A stretch of 25,982 nt of DNA from Thermoproteota archaeon (GTDB lineage: Archaea > Korarchaeota > JAOZGF01 > JAOZFZ01): the NCBI GenBank assembly GCA_027492035.1, contig JAOZFT010000037.1, positions 1 through 25,982 on the forward strand, read 5' to 3'. A program made the translations under genes and the position numbers. Below are positions 7,829 through 15,572 of the stretch, in pieces. The notes under the pieces are model-generated. The model was not told the DNA's origin and did not search any database. It was given only the letters and a program-made list of their open reading frames with translations. The first letter of the stretch is position 1; each line of letters opens with the position of its first letter.

Positions 7829-8461
7829 TCACCTTTTGAGTAATGATTTCAGTTTTCTTGTCATTTCTTCAGGATTGCTGGATTTAGTTATTGCACCACC
7901 GACAATTACAAGGTTAACTGGGTAATCTAGGATTCTAGGTATTTTTTCTTCGTTTAATCCACCAGCAACAGCTATAGAGGCACTTGAGATTTTAGAGAGG
8001 ACGTTTAAATCTTGAACAGGGAATTCTCTCTTTTTTTGAACATCTACACCTAAATGGATCAGTAAGTAGTCTGGATTAAACCTATCAATTTCTTCAGCTC
8101 TCTCCTTTATTTTCTTCACACCTATGAAATCTACTACTGTCTTTCCACCGTAATCATTACTTGCCTTAACAACTTCTTTAATTGTTTCATTTTCAGCCGC
8201 AGCAAGCACAGATGTTAAATCAGCTCCGTTTTTAAAGGCTAACTCAGCTTCTAAATATCCTGTATCAACTGTTTTCATATCAGCAAAAACCTCCCTCCCT
8301 CTAGAAATGCTTTTTAGTTTCTTTATCGAGTCAACACCTGCAACTTTAATTAGAGGAGTTCCCGCCTCCAAAACATCAATACCTCCCTTTAAACACTTTA
8401 AAGCAATTTCTTCAGCCTTCTTTAAATCAACTAGATCCAAAGCCACCTGAAGCTTCAACAA
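7829..8461 (-). CDS. hxlA: 3-hexulose-6-phosphate synthase
   Basis: Aldolase that condenses formaldehyde with ribulose 5-phosphate, or cleaves hexulose 6-phosphate in the reverse direction to release formaldehyde. Single (beta/alpha)8 domain of the OMP decarboxylase superfamily. The sequence begins LKLQVALDLVDL as expected and has the catalytic ADMKTVDTG with Asp61, Lys63 and Asp66, followed by GADLTSVLAAA. A frame open to a TTG at 8482 would add seven residues. I prefer the TTG at 8461 because a GGTGGT site is correctly spaced upstream and family members start at this point. First gene of the operon with hxlB and rpiA. It is a separate protein rather than the Fae-Hps fusion seen in many methanogens, and no fae lies in the window. 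Confidence 0.94.
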   Translation of the reverse strand: MLKLQVALDLVDLKKAEEIALKCLKGGIDVLEAGTPLIKVAGVDSIKKLKSISRGREVFADMKTVDTGYLEAELAFKNGADLTSVLAAAENETIKEVVKASNDYGGKTVVDFIGVKKIKERAEEIDRFNPDYLLIHLGVDVQKKREFPVQDLNVLSKISSASIAVAGGLNEEKIPRILDYPVNLVIVGGAITKSSNPEEMTRKLKSLLKR

Positions 8462-8836
8462 CCTGAAACACCACCCTAACAAATGAGCCTGTAAAAGAGA
8501 AACCAGTAAAGTAAGTATTAAATTTTTCTTTTACGGAAGCATCTTATAAAAGCATTTTCCACTTAACATCTTCTTCAAAAAAGTTTTTGGGAAGAGGATT
8601 CAAGAAGAGAAAGTTTATAACATGTAAATTTTTAGAAATGAAGCAGTAATTCATGTAAATCATGTCCACTTTTTGTCTAGGAGAGTTTTTAAATACGTTA
8701 AAGGATAAGTTTACTAAAGGTTCAGAATTGCTTTGGAGAGGTAAAAACAAAAACCTTTTTTAATTTTTCAAGAAATCTTCCTTTCCACATGAAATTCTTT
8801 TCTTGTAAAAGCTAAGTAATACAGGTGAGAAAGGCT
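8462..8836. other. Divergent intergenic region between hxlA and the DUF1464 gene
   Basis: Holds the promoters of both divergent units. On the minus strand TTTATAAG (about 8543-8550) and TTTAATAC (about 8517-8524) are TATA candidates for hxlA. On the plus strand TTTTTAAATA at about 8685-8694 and a T-rich tract near 8755-8768 bracket about 50 bases that could be a short RNA. They partly overlap a 33-codon ATG frame (8662-8763) without a ribosome site. I do not call a gene. Confidence 0.4.
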
Positions 8837-9979
8837 GTGGTTAAAGTTTTAGGTATTGACCCTGGCACCCGCAGCTTTGACCTCTGCGGTTTAGAGGATG
8901 GAGTTGTGAATTATGAAGAAATCGTTGACACTTTGGAAGTTGCTTCTAAACCTTATAAGCTTATAGAGGCTGTTGAGAAAGATTTGCCTCTGGACCTTAT
9001 AGCAGGGCCTTCAGGTTACGGTGTTGAACTTACTTACCTAAAAAATCTTGACTTAAACATGTTGAAGAATTGGTACTTAACCTATATTTTGCTTTTGAAA
9101 AGGGAAGATTTAGAAAAGGCTTTGAAGAAGAGGGAAATAGGGATAATGGTTTATTCAGCAATGACTGAAACAGCTTTGGAAATGAAGAGGAGAAACTGGC
9201 CTGTCGTCTATATTCCAGGCGTAATTAACTTACCCACTGTACCTAAACATAGGAAAGTGAATAAAATGGACATGGGAACAGCTGACAAGATGTGTATAGC
9301 TGTGTTAGGTGTCCATGACCAAGCATCCAGGCTGGGGTTAAGTTATAGAAACGTTTCATTCATTTTGGTGGAAATGGGTTTCGGTTACAACGCTGTAATA
9401 GGTGTCGATAAGGGAAGAATAGTCGACGGTGTAGGAGGGACAACAGGTGGGCCTGGTTTCTTAACTTCAGGTGCTTTAGATGCTGAAGTTGTTCAATTAA
9501 CCGGTTCATGGAGTAAAGTAGATGTTTTCACTGGTGGAGGGGCTTCTATTGCAAACAAAAAAAGCCCTGAAGAAATAGTTTCACAGACAAGTAAAGATGA
9601 AATGAGTAGAATAGCGTGGGAGGCAATGATGGAGTCAATAGTGAAAGAGGTTTACTCTGTTAAGGCTTCAGTTAAATACCCTAAAGAAATTCTTTTTTCG
9701 GGAAGGTTAACCAGGATAAAGGGGGTTGAAGAAGAATTAAAGCGGAGACTAAGCAGTTTAGGAGATGTTAGAAGGATAGGTTTCCTAGAAGGGGCAAATA
9801 AAACAAAAGAAGCAGCCCAAGGATATGCAATGGTGGCTGACGGCTTGGCAGGAGGAAAATTTAAAGAGCTGATCGATTGGATGAAAATAAGGGAAGCTAA
9901 AGGAACGTCAATAGATTTTGTTTACCACCCAAGAGCTAAAAAGGCTGTTGAGGAAATAAGGAGGAAAGTACCCTTCTGA
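8837..9979 (+). CDS. DUF1464 / COG2441 ASKHA-fold protein (predicted butyrate kinase)
   Basis: Member of an archaeal family annotated as predicted butyrate kinase but with no established reaction that I know of. The N-terminal GIDPGT (residues 6-11) is the phosphate-1 loop of the actin/sugar-kinase ATPase fold. Glycine-rich segments further on (GGTTGGPGFLTSGALDAEVV, then VDVFTGGGASIANKKS) and FSGRLTRIKGVEEEL are the likely second phosphate and adenosine regions. Length 380 is normal for the family. I place the start at the GTG at 8837 because AGGTGA lies eight bases upstream; the GTG at 8825 is inside that Shine-Dalgarno. It is followed after 43 bases by the HerA-like ATPase gene on the same strand. 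The fold assignment is firm and the substrate is unknown. Confidence 0.83.
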   Translation: MVKVLGIDPGTRSFDLCGLEDGVVNYEEIVDTLEVASKPYKLIEAVEKDLPLDLIAGPSGYGVELTYLKNLDLNMLKNWYLTYILLLKREDLEKALKKREIGIMVYSAMTETALEMKRRNWPVVYIPGVINLPTVPKHRKVNKMDMGTADKMCIAVLGVHDQASRLGLSYRNVSFILVEMGFGYNAVIGVDKGRIVDGVGGTTGGPGFLTSGALDAEVVQLTGSWSKVDVFTGGGASIANKKSPEEIVSQTSKDEMSRIAWEAMMESIVKEVYSVKASVKYPKEILFSGRLTRIKGVEEELKRRLSSLGDVRRIGFLEGANKTKEAAQGYAMVADGLAGGKFKELIDWMKIREAKGTSIDFVYHPRAKKAVEEIRRKVPF

Positions 9980-10022
9980 AAAGTTTTAAGGATTTTATGG
10001 CAAAAACATAGGAAGTTTAAAA

Positions 10023-11855
10023 ATGCCTGAAATATTTGTAGGCTTTGAATGGGTTCCTGAAAAAGGACTAACCTCCAACCCTGTTTACCTCAAAACTGAA
10101 GATTTAGATTTATCTGTTTCGATTTGGGGAAGAAGCGGAAGCGGTAAATCCTACTTGTTTTTTTACTTAATTGAAAACCTGGTTTTAAATTGTGGAGTAC
10201 CTGTTGTGGTTTTAGACAGAACAGGACAGGCTTTGGGATTATCCAAACCAAACACTGAAATATCTGAGGAATGGAAGAAATACATATTTCCCTCCCCTGT
10301 TCCCTTTCAATACTTCAACCCTTTAGCTCCTGAAGAAAGCACTTTCAAATTCGGTTTACAATACGATGAATTATTAAAGGACAACCCTCATTTTACAGTG
10401 AAAACATTGTCTAATCACTTCAGTAAGTATTTTTCGCTTACTAAAAGGGAAACCAGGAAACTTGAAGCCTTACTTACAAAGAAATTAATTATTGAGGGGA
10501 ATCATTTCTCCATTGAAAACCTTGGAGAATGGTTAACAACCGAGAAAGTTTTTAGCAAAAGCACTAACGAAATAGAATACCAAGTTAAATTGTTTAAGGA
10601 ATCAAGGATATCAACCATTTTTAGTTACAGTGCACCTAACTGGGACAAATTACTCAGTAAGGCCAAGGTTTACATTGTAGATGTCAGTCAACTGCCTGTT
10701 CCACAACAAAGACTAATTTCTAATTATCTCTCCGATTCAATCCTTCACTGGGCTAAAAAGAAAGGGGAACCTTCAATTACAGAACTTAAAAAGTTGAAAA
10801 AAGAAGGGAAACCTTTAAGAGCTGTTTTCGCTATTGACGAAGTTCACGACGTAGCGCCTTCCAAGACTTTCCCTCCATCAAAAATTTCACTTGAAAGACT
10901 AATTAGGGAAGGGAGAAAATACAAGGTTTCAACTCTTCTAGCTACTCAAACATTTATAGGTACAAGTTCCGTTGTAAGATCTACAGGGGTGAAATTCTTT
11001 TTTAGAATGAACCCTGAAGAAACAGAGTACATAGTTAAAGAAACAGGGCTTCCTAAACAATGGAAGAAGATAATACCTAAACTGCCAATAAAAAAGAAGT
11101 CAGTTGCACTCCTTTCTTCACCCAGTACCGAAGGGTTGAAGTTCACAAAAATACCTGAGAGAATGTCTACTCACGGTAAAGTAGCTTTACCTAAAGTAAA
11201 AAAGAAATTTGAAAGAAGAAACAGGGAAAGAATGGAAATCTCTTTCAGATTGCCTGTAGGAAAAATTACAGCAGTTGTTTATGGAGGAAAGGGTGAATGG
11301 AAACTTAGAAAAGGAGAAAAATTTCAAATAAAGAAAATTTTTTACCCAGTTTACGTGGCTGATTTCTCATTTAAGAAAAAGAAACACTTTTTGGAAAAGG
11401 AAGTGGAGATAGGGGTTCGAAAAATTCCAATTTGTGGTTTAACAGGTAAAGTATTAACGGAGCTAAACTTTGAAAAAATTGAAGCCAGCTCAATAAACGA
11501 GGAAAAAGAAGAGGGGGATATTAAGGAAATAAAACCTAAAATAAAAACTAACAAAGTATCTGTTATCATAATGGAGTACTTCAAAAAAGATTTACCGGTA
11601 AAGAAAACCTTTAAATTCTTCACTACAAGGTTTAGCGAGTTTTTTTCACTTGAAGATTTAGAAGAACCACTTGGTGTCGTTAACATAAAACTTTTACTAT
11701 ACCCTGCCTATATTCTAAAATACGCCAAAAAGGAAGAATTGAGAGAAAACATAAGATTGAAAGTGGTTGATGGAGCAGCTGAAAAACTTAGAAACCTGAA
11801 ACAAATAAAGGATATATTAGTTAATAAAACCCCATACATTCTTTTAGAGGAGTAA
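10023..11855 (+). CDS. HerA/VirB4-like P-loop ATPase with an unrecognised C-terminal region
   Basis: DNA-pumping-type ATPase of the FtsK-HerA superfamily, 610 residues. Walker A GRSGSGKS is at residues 36-43, Walker B AVFAIDE at 267-273 followed by VHD, and LERLIREGRKYKVSTLLATQ at about 290-309 holds the sensor glutamine and a likely arginine finger. Between the Walker motifs is a helical insertion (residues 115-215). From about 395 to the end is a Lys/Glu-rich region with beta-strand-like stretches that matches no domain I recognise. No signal peptide or clear membrane helix is visible. No NurA nuclease gene is adjacent, so it is probably not the canonical end-resection HerA. A weak TTTTAAG box just before 9990 could give it its own promoter. 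It could act in DNA or protein translocation, or in defence, but the sequence does not decide. Confidence 0.78.
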   Translation: MPEIFVGFEWVPEKGLTSNPVYLKTEDLDLSVSIWGRSGSGKSYLFFYLIENLVLNCGVPVVVLDRTGQALGLSKPNTEISEEWKKYIFPSPVPFQYFNPLAPEESTFKFGLQYDELLKDNPHFTVKTLSNHFSKYFSLTKRETRKLEALLTKKLIIEGNHFSIENLGEWLTTEKVFSKSTNEIEYQVKLFKESRISTIFSYSAPNWDKLLSKAKVYIVDVSQLPVPQQRLISNYLSDSILHWAKKKGEPSITELKKLKKEGKPLRAVFAIDEVHDVAPSKTFPPSKISLERLIREGRKYKVSTLLATQTFIGTSSVVRSTGVKFFFRMNPEETEYIVKETGLPKQWKKIIPKLPIKKKSVALLSSPSTEGLKFTKIPERMSTHGKVALPKVKKKFERRNRERMEISFRLPVGKITAVVYGGKGEWKLRKGEKFQIKKIFYPVYVADFSFKKKKHFLEKEVEIGVRKIPICGLTGKVLTELNFEKIEASSINEEKEEGDIKEIKPKIKTNKVSVIIMEYFKKDLPVKKTFKFFTTRFSEFFSLEDLEEPLGVVNIKLLLYPAYILKYAKKEELRENIRLKVVDGAAEKLRNLKQIKDILVNKTPYILLEE

Positions 11856-11947
11856 AGCTCTTTCTTAACTTTTAATAAAGAAACAGAAGCTACCTGCAAA
11901 ACAAGTTTACTTTTCCTTCTTAAAAAGGGGGTAATGTGTTAACTGAA

Positions 11948-13504
11948 CTATGTATTGTTTTTTGAAAGAGATTTCGAGTTTAACCTATTTAAGTAGAACA
12001 TGTACCCATCAATTAAAGCCTCTTCTGAAGCTTTAAGTATGTTTTTGTCGACCCCCACCGTAGACCATTGACGTTGACCACTTGAAAACTCCGTAAAAAC
12101 TTCTACTTTGGAAGCGGTACCTTCCTGATTTATTACTGAAACTTTGAAGTTAATAAGTTTTACTTTCTCCATTTCAGGATAATGTTTTTGAAGAATTTTC
12201 CTTAAAGCTAAGTCGAAAGCATTTACAGGCCCAACACCTTTCGAGAATTCTTTTTCCTGCTTACCATTAACCTTGATTCTTACCCAAGCCATGGACCATA
12301 CTGAACTGAGAGAAACAACTTTCCACTCTACCACTTCAAAGAATTTCTTCATCACACCTAGTTTTTCTGCATAGAGTAACCAAAGTTTCCCGTCAGCGTT
12401 TTCTAAGTGGTAGCCTTTATTTTCTAGTTCCTTAACTTTTTTAAGTATCTCTTGCGTTTTTAAACCTTTTTTTAGGTTGAAACCCAGTTTCTCCCCTATT
12501 TTCAGCACTGTAGTTTTACCTGCTTGGTTTGAAAGCACTATTTGCCTAAAATTGCCCACTTGGGAGGGGTTTATGTGTTCATAAGCCTTTGGGTTTTTTG
12601 TTACTGCGTAAATATGAACTCCTCCTTTATGGGAAAAAGCGTAGTCACCAACGTAAGGTTGATATTTATTGACATGCAAATTTGCAAGTTTATAGATGTA
12701 CTGAGACGTTTCCCTTAAATTTTCCAGTTTAACATTAACTTGGTAACCTAGTTTTAAGGCAAGGTTTGGTATTATGGTTGTTAAGTCGGCGTTTCCACAT
12801 CTCTCCCCTAAACCGTTGATTGTACCTTGAACATGGGACGCTCCTGCTTCAACAGCTGCTAAAGTGTTTGCAACAGCCAATCCTGAATCGTTGTGGCAGT
12901 GAATCCCTATTTTTGCATTAAGAACGGAAAATGCTTCATGGACAGCTCCCTGTACCTCTTTAGGAAGTGATCCACCATTTGTGTCGCACAAAACTATTGT
13001 TTCAGCACCTGATTTTTCAGCTATTTTTAAACATTCTAAAGCGTATCCTTTGTTGTCTTTGTACCCATCGAAAAAATGTTCAGCATCAAAAATAACTCTT
13101 TTCCCTTTGCTTGTTAGGTATTTTATTGTTTCCTCTATTATTTTAAGGTTTTCTTTTCCAGAAATCCCCATTAAACTTGTGTGAAGCTTCCATGTTTTTC
13201 CAAACACTGTCACTGTATTTGTCCCGGCTTCAACTAAAGCTTTTAAGAGTTTGTCACTGGTTAAGCCTGTGCCTGGTTTTTTAGTGGAACCGAAAGCAAC
13301 TATTTTTTCATGTTTAAGTTTTTCAAAGAAAAGGGTGTCCGTAACATTTGCACCCGGCCATCCTGCCTCTACATAGTCAAAACCTATTTCTAAAAGTTTT
13401 TTAGCTATATCCACTTTATCTCTTAGTGTGAAGTTAATGCCTCTTGATTGATTTCCATCCCTTAAAGTTGTATCATAAAGTTCAATTTTTAATAAAACGT
13501 TCAC
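11948..13504 (-). CDS. cimA: (R)-citramalate synthase (Geobacter/TIGR00977 type)
   Basis: Condenses pyruvate with acetyl-CoA to (R)-citramalate, the first step of the threonine-independent isoleucine route. The HMG-CoA-lyase-like barrel starts ELYDTTLRDGNQSRGINF and contains EAGWPGAN and TDTLFF, which mark the long citramalate synthase family and not LeuA. Metal-binding HCHND and NGLGERCGNADL follow. The C-terminal LeuA-type allosteric domain (about 390-505) contains FSKGVGPVNAFDLAL. Length 518 fits. The GTG start at 13504 overlaps the leuA stop by 4 bases. Last gene of the ilvB-ilvN-leuA-cimA operon. A 38-base stretch is identical to leuA. Homocitrate-synthase-like activity is a less likely alternative. 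Confidence 0.9.
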   Translation of the reverse strand: MNVLLKIELYDTTLRDGNQSRGINFTLRDKVDIAKKLLEIGFDYVEAGWPGANVTDTLFFEKLKHEKIVAFGSTKKPGTGLTSDKLLKALVEAGTNTVTVFGKTWKLHTSLMGISGKENLKIIEETIKYLTSKGKRVIFDAEHFFDGYKDNKGYALECLKIAEKSGAETIVLCDTNGGSLPKEVQGAVHEAFSVLNAKIGIHCHNDSGLAVANTLAAVEAGASHVQGTINGLGERCGNADLTTIIPNLALKLGYQVNVKLENLRETSQYIYKLANLHVNKYQPYVGDYAFSHKGGVHIYAVTKNPKAYEHINPSQVGNFRQIVLSNQAGKTTVLKIGEKLGFNLKKGLKTQEILKKVKELENKGYHLENADGKLWLLYAEKLGVMKKFFEVVEWKVVSLSSVWSMAWVRIKVNGKQEKEFSKGVGPVNAFDLALRKILQKHYPEMEKVKLINFKVSVINQEGTASKVEVFTEFSSGQRQWSTVGVDKNILKASEEALIDGYMFYLNRLNSKSLSKNNT

Positions 13505-15072
13505 CTGGCACTTTTCAACACCTCTTTCTCTTTTGCTTGGAAGGCCTTATTTATTGCGTTTATTACTGCATTAACTGAAGCAACAACTATGTCACCATTT
13601 ACTGCTTCAGACCTGAAAATTCTTCCTTCCTTATCTTCCACAATTATTGATACATGGGCTAAGGCGTCTGTTCCCCCTGTTAAAGCTTTTAAGCTGAATT
13701 CTTTAAGTTTAAGCTGAGTTAAGGGGTCTAGTATTTTCTCAATTGCTTTAGCTGCAGCATCTACTGGACCCACACCTATACTGTGCCCTATTTTTTCTTC
13801 ACCGTTAATCAGCAGTTTAACGGTGGCGGAAGGGGTTATTGGGAAACCTGTGACTATCACTAACTCCTTCAGTTTAACCTTTTGCTCATAAATATTAAGT
13901 TTTAAAGCCTCTTGAACCAGCGCTATGAAATCTAGGTCTGTCAAAATCTTTCCTTTAGCGGAAATATCCTTCAGTTTCAGCGTCAATTCTTTAATCATGT
14001 TGTCTGGAATATTTCTTATTCCAAGTTCTTCCAACGCCTTTTTCACAGATGATTTACCCGTGTGTTTACCTATCACTATTCTTCTTTTCTGGCCTACGTC
14101 TTCAGGGTTTATTGGTTCAAACGTAGATGGTTTTGAAATTATTCCGTCCACATGGATTCCGCTTTCGTGTGTAAATGCGTTTTCCCCGATTATTGGTGTA
14201 CAGGGGCTTAAAGTTACTCCTGTAAGCCTTGTAACTAAATTTGAAGTTTCAGCCAAGTATTTGTGGTTAATATTGGTTTTTACACCGTAAACTGTTTCTA
14301 AAGCAACTGTTACAGGTTCCAATGCTGCGTTACCTGCCCTTTCTCCCAAACCATTAACTGTTACTTGTACCTCTTCAGCTCCTGCTTCAACAGCTGCTAA
14401 AGTGTTTGCAACAGCTAACCCGTAATCGTTGTGACAATGAATGCTCAATTTAGTTTTTAGCTTGGATGTAATTCCTGAAACAAATTTTTTCATGGAGGAA
14501 GGGATCATGACTCCCACAGTGTCAGCAATATTTATTACATCTGCACCAGCTGCTTCAACATTTCTGTAGATTTCCAGGAGGTAGTTAATGTTAGACCTTG
14601 TTGCGTCCATTGCTGAAAAGACGCATTTTACACCGTGATCCTTTACATAATTAACTGCTTCAATTGTGGAGTTTATAATTTCCTCGGGTTCCTTCCCTAT
14701 TTGGTACTTTAATTGAACCTGCGATGTAGGAACAAATACATGAATTATATCTACGTCACAGTCCAAGCATTCATTTATGTCTTTCTTTATAATCCTCGCC
14801 AAAGCTGCAACTTCACAGTTTGAAACTTCTTTTGAAATCAACGTCACAGCTTCTTTTTCATTTCCACTGTTTACAGGGAAACCTGCCTCTATAACATCAA
14901 CACCTAATTTTTCCAGTTGTTTAGCTATTTTTAATTTGTCACTTGCCTGTAAAGTAACTCCGGGGGTTTGTTCTCCATCTCTTAAAGTACAGTCATAAAT
15001 AGAGACTGAATTAGGTAGGTTCATGTTTTCAAAGGAAACGTTAAGGAGGTTGCTTTCATGTCTCCTTATCAA
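13501..15072 (-). CDS. leuA: 2-isopropylmalate synthase, archaeal type
   Basis: Condenses 2-oxoisovalerate with acetyl-CoA, the first committed step to leucine. The catalytic barrel has YDCTLRDGEQTPGV, EAGFPVNS, HCHNDYGLAVANT and NGLGERAGNAALE. The regulatory leucine-binding domain lies at about 385-515, with GHSIGVGPVDAAAKAIEKIL and ALTGGTDALA. Length 523 is usual. The TTG start at 15072 overlaps the ilvN stop by 4 bases with a G-rich site just upstream; the ATG at 15024 is a later alternative but has no Shine-Dalgarno. It shares an operon with ilvBN and cimA, so valine, isoleucine and leucine entry steps are co-expressed. ilvC, ilvD and leuBCD are not in this window. Confidence 0.93.
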   Translation of the reverse strand: MIRRHESNLLNVSFENMNLPNSVSIYDCTLRDGEQTPGVTLQASDKLKIAKQLEKLGVDVIEAGFPVNSGNEKEAVTLISKEVSNCEVAALARIIKKDINECLDCDVDIIHVFVPTSQVQLKYQIGKEPEEIINSTIEAVNYVKDHGVKCVFSAMDATRSNINYLLEIYRNVEAAGADVINIADTVGVMIPSSMKKFVSGITSKLKTKLSIHCHNDYGLAVANTLAAVEAGAEEVQVTVNGLGERAGNAALEPVTVALETVYGVKTNINHKYLAETSNLVTRLTGVTLSPCTPIIGENAFTHESGIHVDGIISKPSTFEPINPEDVGQKRRIVIGKHTGKSSVKKALEELGIRNIPDNMIKELTLKLKDISAKGKILTDLDFIALVQEALKLNIYEQKVKLKELVIVTGFPITPSATVKLLINGEEKIGHSIGVGPVDAAAKAIEKILDPLTQLKLKEFSLKALTGGTDALAHVSIIVEDKEGRIFRSEAVNGDIVVASVNAVINAINKAFQAKEKEVLKSAR

Positions 15073-15572
15073 CTTGTACCCCCTTCTTTTTTATCTCTTT
15101 CAAGAGCTGTTATTCCTGTTCTAGCGATTTCTTTTACACCATAGGGTTTAACCAATTCAATAAATGCATTAATTTTGTCAGGTGTCCCTGTAATTTGAGC
15201 TATTAAAGATTTTCTGGAGACATCTACAACTTGGCCCCTGAAAACCTCTATGCAATGAATTACGTCTGACCGGGAAATTCTGTCTTCAACTTTAATTTTT
15301 ATTAGGGCAAGTTCTCTTTTCACAGTGTTTTGGGGATTTAGTTCACGGATATTTATCACTTCAACTAAATTGTTCAGTTGCTTTATAACTTGTTCCCTGA
15401 CTTCTCCGTCATCATTTAAAGTAATTATTATTCTTGCGGTTTTTCTATCAATCACACCTACAGTTAAGGTTTCAATGTTGAAGTTTCTTCTCCTAAGTAG
15501 GTTTGAAACCTTAAACAGCACTCCTGGCTTATGTTCAGTTACTACTTCAATTATGTTTTTTCCATTTGTCAT
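15069..15572 (-). CDS. ilvN: Acetolactate synthase regulatory (small) subunit
   Basis: ACT-domain regulatory partner of IlvB that raises its activity and confers feedback inhibition, usually by valine. The N-terminal ACT domain (about residues 6-77) contains TEHKPGVLFKVSNLLRRRNF. The C-terminal small-subunit domain (about 84-157) contains ELALIKIKV and ARTGITALERDK. The 167 residues match archaeal and many bacterial IlvH/IlvN proteins. The ATG overlaps the ilvB stop by 4 bases (ATGA), and its own stop overlaps the leuA start by 4 bases, so translation is coupled on both sides. Confidence 0.95.
   Translation of the reverse strand: MTNGKNIIEVVTEHKPGVLFKVSNLLRRRNFNIETLTVGVIDRKTARIIITLNDDGEVREQVIKQLNNLVEVINIRELNPQNTVKRELALIKIKVEDRISRSDVIHCIEVFRGQVVDVSRKSLIAQITGTPDKINAFIELVKPYGVKEIARTGITALERDKKEGGTS

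Noticed and set aside
8662-8763. 33-codon ATG frame between hxlA and the DUF1464 gene
   Set aside because: No Shine-Dalgarno, a TATA-like box lies inside it, and it resembles no family I know.
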